DNA of 64,000 nucleotides from Sphingomonas sp. UV9 (GTDB lineage: Bacteria > Pseudomonadota > Alphaproteobacteria > Sphingomonadales > Sphingomonadaceae): contig NZ_SCIN01000004.1 in the NCBI RefSeq assembly GCF_004101245.1, positions 186,001-250,000 of the forward strand. The letters are read 5' to 3'. The notes beneath the pieces were generated by a model. It made no database searches. It was given only the letters and a program-made list of their open reading frames with translations, and was not told the DNA's origin. The position numbers were made by a program, and so were the translations under genes. Shown piece after piece: positions 59,379 to 64,000 of this stretch (position 1 is the stretch's first letter; every line of letters begins with the position of its first letter).

Positions 59379-60035
59379 TCAGGCACAGGCACCGCCTGCA
59401 CGAGTTGGAAAAACGGGCCCACGCACCGTCATCCGATCTGTCGAATAGGGCCGCTGCAAGGACAGGACGTCGTCGTAGCTGCCGGTCAGCCACCGCTCGT
59501 GATCGTCTGGCCGAAGGATAGTGATCATCGCCTTGGGATGGATCGGCGCCACCAGTTCATTGGCGTCGCACGTCACCATAGCGAAGTAGCGCCGATCATC
59601 GACCTGTCGCCAGAAACCGGCGATCGCGAACACCGGCTGGTCGGTCACCGCAAACCACATCTCCCCCTTGATCGGCTTCTTGCCGTCGCCGAGGTCAGTG
59701 GGCTCGCGTGCCCATTCACAGAATTCCGTAAGCGGGATGAGGCAGCGGCTCGCCGGATCGGAGACGAGTGAACGCCACTGTGGGAGATGGAGCGTGCGCA
59801 CGTTGGTCTGGGCAACCTTGCGGCCGGCCTGCTTCGCCTGCCCAGCCAGAACGTCCCATTCCATCACGTCGATCCCGCGGCGATCAGCTTCGTTTCGCAC
59901 AACGTACGCCCGACCGAACGGGCGTAGCTCCTTCGGGTCGAACCGGTTGTCCATCGGCTTGTCGGCAAGCCATTCCGCACCAAATCGTTCGGTTATGGTC
60001 TCCGGCTCGCTGTCGAACCGGGCGCGATTACACAT
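59379..60035 (-). CDS. SRAP-family abasic-site DNA crosslinking protein (YedK-like)
   Basis: A 218-residue SOS-response-associated peptidase. The catalytic Cys is residue 2 (MCNR), freed by removal of Met1; further landmarks are QTNVRT (Asn), FCEWARE (Glu) and a C-terminal HPKAM (His). It forms a thiazolidine link with abasic sites in single-stranded DNA and shields them. It sits between two small genes with gaps of 3 and 10 bases, so a three-gene operon. No LexA-type box was recognised upstream. Confidence 0.93.
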   Translation of the reverse strand: MCNRARFDSEPETITERFGAEWLADKPMDNRFDPKELRPFGRAYVVRNEADRRGIDVMEWDVLAGQAKQAGRKVAQTNVRTLHLPQWRSLVSDPASRCLIPLTEFCEWAREPTDLGDGKKPIKGEMWFAVTDQPVFAIAGFWRQVDDRRYFAMVTCDANELVAPIHPKAMITILRPDDHERWLTGSYDDVLSLQRPYSTDRMTVRGPVFPTRAGGACA

Positions 60036-60038
60036 CGA

Positions 60039-60371
60039 TCAGCTCCCGAGGCCGCGACGTTTGATCTCGCTGAGCAGTGCTTCGGCCACCGGGTGGCCAA
60101 CCTCGCCGCCCGATTGTTCATAAGCGTTCGTCAAATCCGCGTCCGACGCAGTGTTCAGCAGGCCGCGGACTTCCGCGCTGAATTGATCGACTTCCTCCGC
60201 CGCTGCGTCCGCGGCGTTGTCGCTGGTGATGGCGGGTTCGTCACCTGGAGCCGGCGGATGGGCCATCACGGCGTCCTGCTTAAACACGTCGAAGGCGTCC
60301 GCTGCTTCGTTTCGCTCCTCCAAAGCGACCTCAATGAGAGTGAACAGGTCGAGCGATTCAGTGTTTTCCAT
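60039..60371 (-). CDS. acidic hypothetical protein leading the SRAP operon
   Basis: A 110-residue, strongly acidic, helical protein (MENTESLDLFTLIEVALEER; DADLTNAYEQSGGEVGHPV). It has no known domain. Its stop lies three bases before the SRAP start. An 8-bp inverted repeat 25 bases upstream of its ATG (60396-60417) may control the operon. Confidence 0.65.
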   Translation of the reverse strand: MENTESLDLFTLIEVALEERNEAADAFDVFKQDAVMAHPPAPGDEPAITSDNAADAAAEEVDQFSAEVRGLLNTASDADLTNAYEQSGGEVGHPVAEALLSEIKRRGLGS

Positions 60372-60395
60372 TGAGCAAACCTACCCGGTCTGTGG

Positions 60396-60417
60396 CGTGG
60401 CGCAATATGGCGCCACG
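60396..60417. promoter_or_regulatory. 8-bp inverted repeat upstream of the SRAP operon
   Basis: CGTGGCGC and its exact complement are separated by AATATG. The position, about 25 to 46 bases upstream of the first start codon, suits an operator. It is not an alphaproteobacterial LexA box. Confidence 0.45.
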
Positions 60418-60606
60418 CTGCATCGATGGTTCAGCGGTCGAACCCCGCGACACTTGCCGCTACGCGCGTACTTTGATCGCTGCGTGCGGTTAGGTCGGCA
60501 TATTGAAGGGCGGGCTTCGGGCGCGGGCGGGGATATAATCAATTTGAAACGCATGGTGATCAGGCGGCGGCTGAGTTAGACACCTCATTCAACAGGAGAC
60601 AATTCA

Positions 60607-60834
60607 ATGCGTTATGTGATCCGTAAAGACGGCGATCTGTCCATGGTTGGTATTCATCGGAACAGCTTCGACGAGGCACTCGCCACCGCTGCCGAGATGA
60701 TCGCGATGCGCGACGACGAGAAGTCGATTACGGTGGAAGACACGTGGGAAAGCCGGACCATCGACGAAGCCGAGATTGCCTCGCTTATCGCCGCGCGATC
60801 GCCGGACCCGACCGCCACGGCGCACGATAGCTAA
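60607..60834 (+). CDS. small hypothetical protein
   Basis: A 75-residue acidic protein (MRYVIRKDGDLSMVGIHRNS; FDEALATAAEMIAMRDDEKS) preceded by CAGGAGA. The beta-alpha-beta pattern is simple and compact. No family is recognised. The next small gene follows within 15 bases. Confidence 0.65.
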   Translation: MRYVIRKDGDLSMVGIHRNSFDEALATAAEMIAMRDDEKSITVEDTWESRTIDEAEIASLIAARSPDPTATAHDS

Positions 60835-60848
60835 TTCGGGGGATATGG

Positions 60849-61034
60849 ATGAACGGCTATGTGGAATTTCAAAGTCCCGAGGGCGATCCGATCGTCGTGA
60901 ACGTGGATCGGGTGAACTATGTGCGCCGCTTCAAAGGCGGGAATGATGCCAGTGCGGTGAACTTTGAGAAGGGTAATTATGTCGTGGTGAAGGGGAATAT
61001 CGCGGCGGTGATGAAAGCGCTTGAGGAAGGGTAG
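60849..61034 (+). CDS. small hypothetical protein
   Basis: A 61-residue protein with mostly beta character (YVEFQSPEGDPIVVNVDRVN; YVVVKGNIAAVMKALEEG). The start is preceded by GGGGGATA. It is probably co-transcribed with the upstream small gene. Function is unknown. Confidence 0.6.
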   Translation: MNGYVEFQSPEGDPIVVNVDRVNYVRRFKGGNDASAVNFEKGNYVVVKGNIAAVMKALEEG

Positions 61035-61148
61035 CTGCCGTTCTTCATAGGGGGGCCGGACTGTGGAAGGCCCCTCGGGATTTGCTTCGCATGCAGCAAT
61101 CTTTCGAAACAGGCGGGCCCTGCGCCGGCCCGGACGCGTTCACTGTTA

Positions 61149-61325
61149 ATGCCTGACACACAAAAACTCCGTGCCGCGTACGAGGCCGGTCTGAAGGTCG
61201 GGCAATCCGTCGATGGGCTTCCGAAGACATGCCCCTTCTCGCAAGGGAGTGCTCTCGCAGAACGGTTCGCCTGGCTCTCGGGATTCAGTGTTGGCAAAGC
61301 GGTTCGCCTTCGCGGCGCCAGCTAG
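61149..61325 (+). CDS. ribosome-modulation-factor-like small protein
   Basis: A 58-residue protein whose layout follows RMF: AAYEAGLKVGQSVDG, then CPF, then FAWLSGFSVGKAV. RMF has the same order (G---G, CP, W--G---). RMF drives 70S ribosomes into inactive 100S dimers in stationary phase. The ribosome site is weak. It lies between two other small genes in the same direction. Confidence 0.65.
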   Translation: MPDTQKLRAAYEAGLKVGQSVDGLPKTCPFSQGSALAERFAWLSGFSVGKAVRLRGAS

Positions 61326-61413
61326 CGGGTTCCCGCCTTGTGGTTGGTAGGCAAGATTAAGTAATTTCTCCGGATCGATTCCATGAATCGGTGATTGTGG
61401 GGGGACATAATTG

Positions 61414-61656
61414 ATGAACTTTCCGTGGAAAGAAAACGCGACTTTGGTGCGCATGGCCGTCGCAGGCCAACCGGATGATCAATCATCCGAGATACTGTTC
61501 GAAGGTCCATTGATCACGCTGGCCAAGAAGGTCAAAGCCATGAAGCCGGTTGATCGTCGTGGTTTGCGCCTGTCATTACCCGATCGGCACGTTCGACCGC
61601 ATACCTTCCAGGACGATGGACTGGTGGCGTTGATCGACAGCATTCCAGCGGGTTAG
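61414..61656 (+). CDS. small 'NFPWKE' protein, copy 2
   Basis: An 80-residue protein homologous to the product of 34830-35072 (shared NFPWKE-ATLVRMAVAGQ and RRGLRLSLPDRHVRPHTFQD). Here the start is a normal ATG after GGGGGGACA. The family is unknown. A repeated basic-aromatic C-terminal part suggests nucleic-acid or membrane contact, unproven. Confidence 0.6.
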   Translation: MNFPWKENATLVRMAVAGQPDDQSSEILFEGPLITLAKKVKAMKPVDRRGLRLSLPDRHVRPHTFQDDGLVALIDSIPAG

Positions 61657-61845
61657 TGTAATTCTTCCCATACTACAGCAATTAGGGGAATATAGGGCAA
61701 CGAATCGCTATCGGCAGAAGCGTGTAGCGCACAATGATGTTTGCGCTTGGACGCTCCTCAGTCCTGGCGCCACTCTGATATTTTCTGGCAATCAGACATT
61801 CTCAATACATTCGGCCTATACAGAACCGTTTAGGGAGGGGCGTCG
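61657..61845. other. 189-bp intergenic region
   Basis: No gene or repeat is seen. It should carry the promoter of the GGDEF-EAL gene; GGGAGGGG precedes the ATG. Confidence 0.4.
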
Positions 61846-63816
61846 ATGTTGAGATGGTTGCTTCCACTGAGATCGCCAGCCTCACGCCCCACGGATGAAC
61901 TGCTGGCTGAGCAGTATGCAGCCCTACGGCAGCAGATACCGCTCATGTACGGCCTGATGTTCGTCGACATCATATTCCTAGCGGTGTCGTCGTTCGATGA
62001 CGTCTCGTTAACCATGAGTTTGGTGGTGCCGCTCGCCTTGTCGATTGTTATCGCGGTGCGGGCCGGATTGTGGCTCAGCCGCAGAACGATCGCAGCGCCG
62101 CCGACCAATATCCGTAGATACTTTCGTGGCACGATCATCGCGGCTGCGGTCCTGAGCCTAGCGTTCGGTGGGTGGGGCCTCATGCTGTTCGAACAGGCCG
62201 ATCCGAGGCGCAGCATGTCCGTCGCGCTTTATGTTTTCGTGGGGACCATCAGCTGCTGCTACTGCCTTCTCACCCTGCCACTTGCCGGCCGACTGGTGCT
62301 ACTGCTCGGGGCTATGCCGGTGACGATACAGCTTCTCGCGTCGGGCGACTGGCAACTTATTGGTACGGGTGCGAACTTCATCATCGTTGCGGTTCTCATC
62401 CTGCGGACGATGTCCACGAGCTATGCGGGATTCACCGAGGTGGTGCGAAGCCGGTCGGACATGCAGACAGAGCGCGAGCGCGCGCGCGGCGCCGAACATC
62501 GGGCGCAGCAGCTTGCTTATCGAGATGCGTTGACAGGCTTGAAGAACCGGCGGGCGCTAAGCGAACAGCTGGATGCGTTCGGCTTTCAGGATCGGTCTGC
62601 AACCCATCTCGCCTTGCTCGTGCTGGATCTCGACCGGTTCAAGGCCGTCAATGACGTTCACGGCCATCCGGCAGGCGACCGCTTGTTGAAGGCAGTGGTC
62701 GCACGCTTGATTGAGATCGTGGATGGCATTGGCTCCGTCTATCGACTCGGCGGCGATGAATTCGCGATCATCGTCGAGATTTCAGGACCGGACAGCGGTT
62801 CCGCCGCCATGCTTGCCCAGACACTTGTCGATCGCCTTGCAGCCCCATTCGAGCTCGATGGACTTAACCACCATATCGGCGCGAGCGTCGGTATTGCCAT
62901 CCGTCATAGGAACGACGTCGATCGCGAAGGCTTGATGCGCCAAGCCGATATTGCGCTGTACAAGGCAAAGGAAGGCGGTCGCTCGCAACATCGCACGTTC
63001 GAGAACAAGATGGACGTTGAGATCACACGGCGATCGGTGCTGGAGCGAGATCTGCGGGATGACATTAAAAGCAGCGCCTTCCTGCCTTTCTATCAGCCGA
63101 TCGTGAACCTCGCGTCAGGGCAGATAGCAAGCTTCGAGATGCTTGCCCGATGGAACCGCTCGGACGGGGAGGAGATCGGTCCGACCCACTTTATCCCGAT
63201 TGCTGAAGAATGTGGCCTGGTTGGGGAGCTCATGTTGAAGCTATTCGACCAGGCTTGCCTGGATGCCGCAGCGTGGGGCCCGGGCATAACGCTGGCGGTG
63301 AATGTCTCACCGATCCAGCTCAAGGACCCATGGTTCAGCGAGAAGGTCCTAGCGGTGCTCAGGCGTACCGGATTCCCTGCGCAGCGCGTGACGCTGGAGA
63401 TCACTGAAAACGCCTTGATTGCGGAGCCGACGAACGCCAAGCGGCTGATCCAATCGCTAAAGAACCAAGGCATGCTGCTCGCCCTAGATGATTTCGGTAC
63501 AGGCTTCTCGTCGATCCAACATCTCCAGATGCTGCCTTTCGACAAGCTCAAGATCGACCGGTCGTTCGTGCAAAGGTTGGAAAGACACAGCCAATCATAC
63601 AAGATGGTGCTGGCAATAACACGGCTCGCGGCCAGTCTTGGCGTGGACGTCATCGCCGAAGGGATCGAGGATGGATCTGCTCTCGAGATCATTCGGGAGC
63701 TCGGATGTGCCGAAGGTCAAGGCTTCTACTTCGGACGGCCGATGGATGCTGAAGGGTCCGTTCAGGCGCTTCGGTCCACGAATTCGCTCCCCCCTCCGCG
63801 GTTGATGAGAATCTGA
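61846..63816 (+). CDS. GGDEF-EAL cyclic-di-GMP enzyme with membrane sensor
   Basis: A 656-residue protein. Five or six hydrophobic helices (residues 30-190) form a membrane sensor, followed by a short linker and a GGDEF domain whose signature GGDEF is intact at 302-306, so diguanylate cyclase activity is expected. The EAL domain reads EML at 431-433 where EAL or EVL is usual, but DDFGTGFSS and the final E-I-E residues are present, so phosphodiesterase activity is possible. It sets cyclic-di-GMP level in response to an unknown membrane signal. Confidence 0.93.
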   Translation: MLRWLLPLRSPASRPTDELLAEQYAALRQQIPLMYGLMFVDIIFLAVSSFDDVSLTMSLVVPLALSIVIAVRAGLWLSRRTIAAPPTNIRRYFRGTIIAAAVLSLAFGGWGLMLFEQADPRRSMSVALYVFVGTISCCYCLLTLPLAGRLVLLLGAMPVTIQLLASGDWQLIGTGANFIIVAVLILRTMSTSYAGFTEVVRSRSDMQTERERARGAEHRAQQLAYRDALTGLKNRRALSEQLDAFGFQDRSATHLALLVLDLDRFKAVNDVHGHPAGDRLLKAVVARLIEIVDGIGSVYRLGGDEFAIIVEISGPDSGSAAMLAQTLVDRLAAPFELDGLNHHIGASVGIAIRHRNDVDREGLMRQADIALYKAKEGGRSQHRTFENKMDVEITRRSVLERDLRDDIKSSAFLPFYQPIVNLASGQIASFEMLARWNRSDGEEIGPTHFIPIAEECGLVGELMLKLFDQACLDAAAWGPGITLAVNVSPIQLKDPWFSEKVLAVLRRTGFPAQRVTLEITENALIAEPTNAKRLIQSLKNQGMLLALDDFGTGFSSIQHLQMLPFDKLKIDRSFVQRLERHSQSYKMVLAITRLAASLGVDVIAEGIEDGSALEIIRELGCAEGQGFYFGRPMDAEGSVQALRSTNSLPPPRLMRI

Positions 63817-63947
63817 TCGTCAGACCAGCAGACCCACTCGTTGGAACAGTCGCCGATGGTTCCGAAGCGCTCAGCAACGGCATTGGCGTCATGCTTGATT
63901 GCGGGCTCTTGGGGGCTTGGTGGAGCAGTTCCGCCTGTATTTATATC
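63817..63947. other. intergenic, right end repeats the flank of the 15.4-kb replication gene
   Basis: No gene. From about 63911, GGGGGCTTGGTGGAGC and the bases leading to the stop of the next gene match 15389-15448 in part. Confidence 0.5.
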
Positions 63948-64000
63948 TTACAGGATCTCTGTGTGACTGCTCGGCGGATTTGCACCATCAACAGAAGCGC
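63948..64000 (-). CDS. third copy of the winged-helix replication gene (3' end only)
   Basis: The last 16 codons before TAA (63948-63950) read SVDGANPPSSHTEIL, almost the same as the end of the complete copy (VVDSANPPSGHTEAL). The gene continues beyond the window, so whether it is intact is unknown. Confidence 0.75.
   Translation of the reverse strand, partial: ASVDGANPPSSHTEIL

Noticed and set aside
1..64000. CRISPR array
   Set aside because: No regularly spaced repeats of 23-40 bases with unique spacers were seen; the repeats found are attachment cores, iteron-like motifs and gene duplicates.

Overview
The window looks like chromosomal DNA of a Sphingomonas-like alphaproteobacterium. The backbone is GC-rich, ftsZ has the sphingomonad layout (GTPase core, long linker, PRFL-type tail), and several small genes resemble families I associate with sphingomonads. 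Integrated elements and eroded gene fragments break it up. No rRNA, complete tRNA or CRISPR array was recognised.

Region 1 (1-10.4 kb) is the structural and lysis part of a P2-like prophage. The late genes O, N, M, L, X, a lysis cassette (holin, GH24 lysozyme, overlapping Rz/Rz1), R and the start of S run leftward. P and Q run rightward, with a palindrome in the O/P divergent promoter region. A D12-class adenine methylase follows Q. After it, where P2 carries 'old' beside cos, sits an AT-rich AAA ATPase with a TOPRIM-like C-terminus, probably OLD-type defence.

Region 2 (12.8-16.4 kb) is accessory: a zinc-ribbon protein, a coupled pair of tiny genes, an HExxH metallopeptidase that may be Lit-like, and a winged-helix replication-type gene. 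It ends at a 45-bp copy of a tRNA-Thr(CGT) 3' end (16394-16438).

Region 3 (16.4-36.7 kb) is bounded by that copy and a second identical one (36640-36684), so it reads as an integrated island of about 20.2 kb. It holds a Sll1717-type P-loop ATPase, an XRE repressor, small lipoproteins, a cassette with two paralogous unknown genes, a RepA-like helicase between AAACCTG repeats, a truncated LysR-type DNA-binding protein facing twin dyads, a tyrosine recombinase, a NYN-LOTUS RNase, a second copy of the tiny-gene pair, a type II restriction-modification operon, a full-length ftsZ directly beside it, and a PAP2 / inositol-phosphorylceramide-synthase-like membrane enzyme.

Region 4 (36.7-41.4 kb) is a compact integrative unit: a Tox-REase-5-like toxin with its immunity protein, a second tyrosine recombinase with a string of overlapping small genes, then a frameshifted 3' fragment of secF. 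A long protein with a PD-(D/E)XK-like motif follows (41.8-43.5 kb).

Region 5 (43.7-64 kb) is mostly host-like: a Tat-exported Gfo/Idh/MocA oxidoreductase, an HtrA-like protease with a two-component system, a BCCT transporter, a sorbosone-dehydrogenase-like lipoprotein with a DUF2231 membrane protein, a retropepsin-like protease, a stress protein, a YedK/SRAP operon, an RMF-like small protein and a GGDEF-EAL protein. Between them lie gene debris (a xanthine-dehydrogenase tail, a helicase tail, a chimeric DUF2779 gene) and two further copies of the 15.4-kb replication gene, one broken and one cut by the window end.

Taken together, the left two thirds is a stack of mobile elements enriched in known and candidate defence or conflict functions. 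The ftsZ inside the island is the most unusual passenger.
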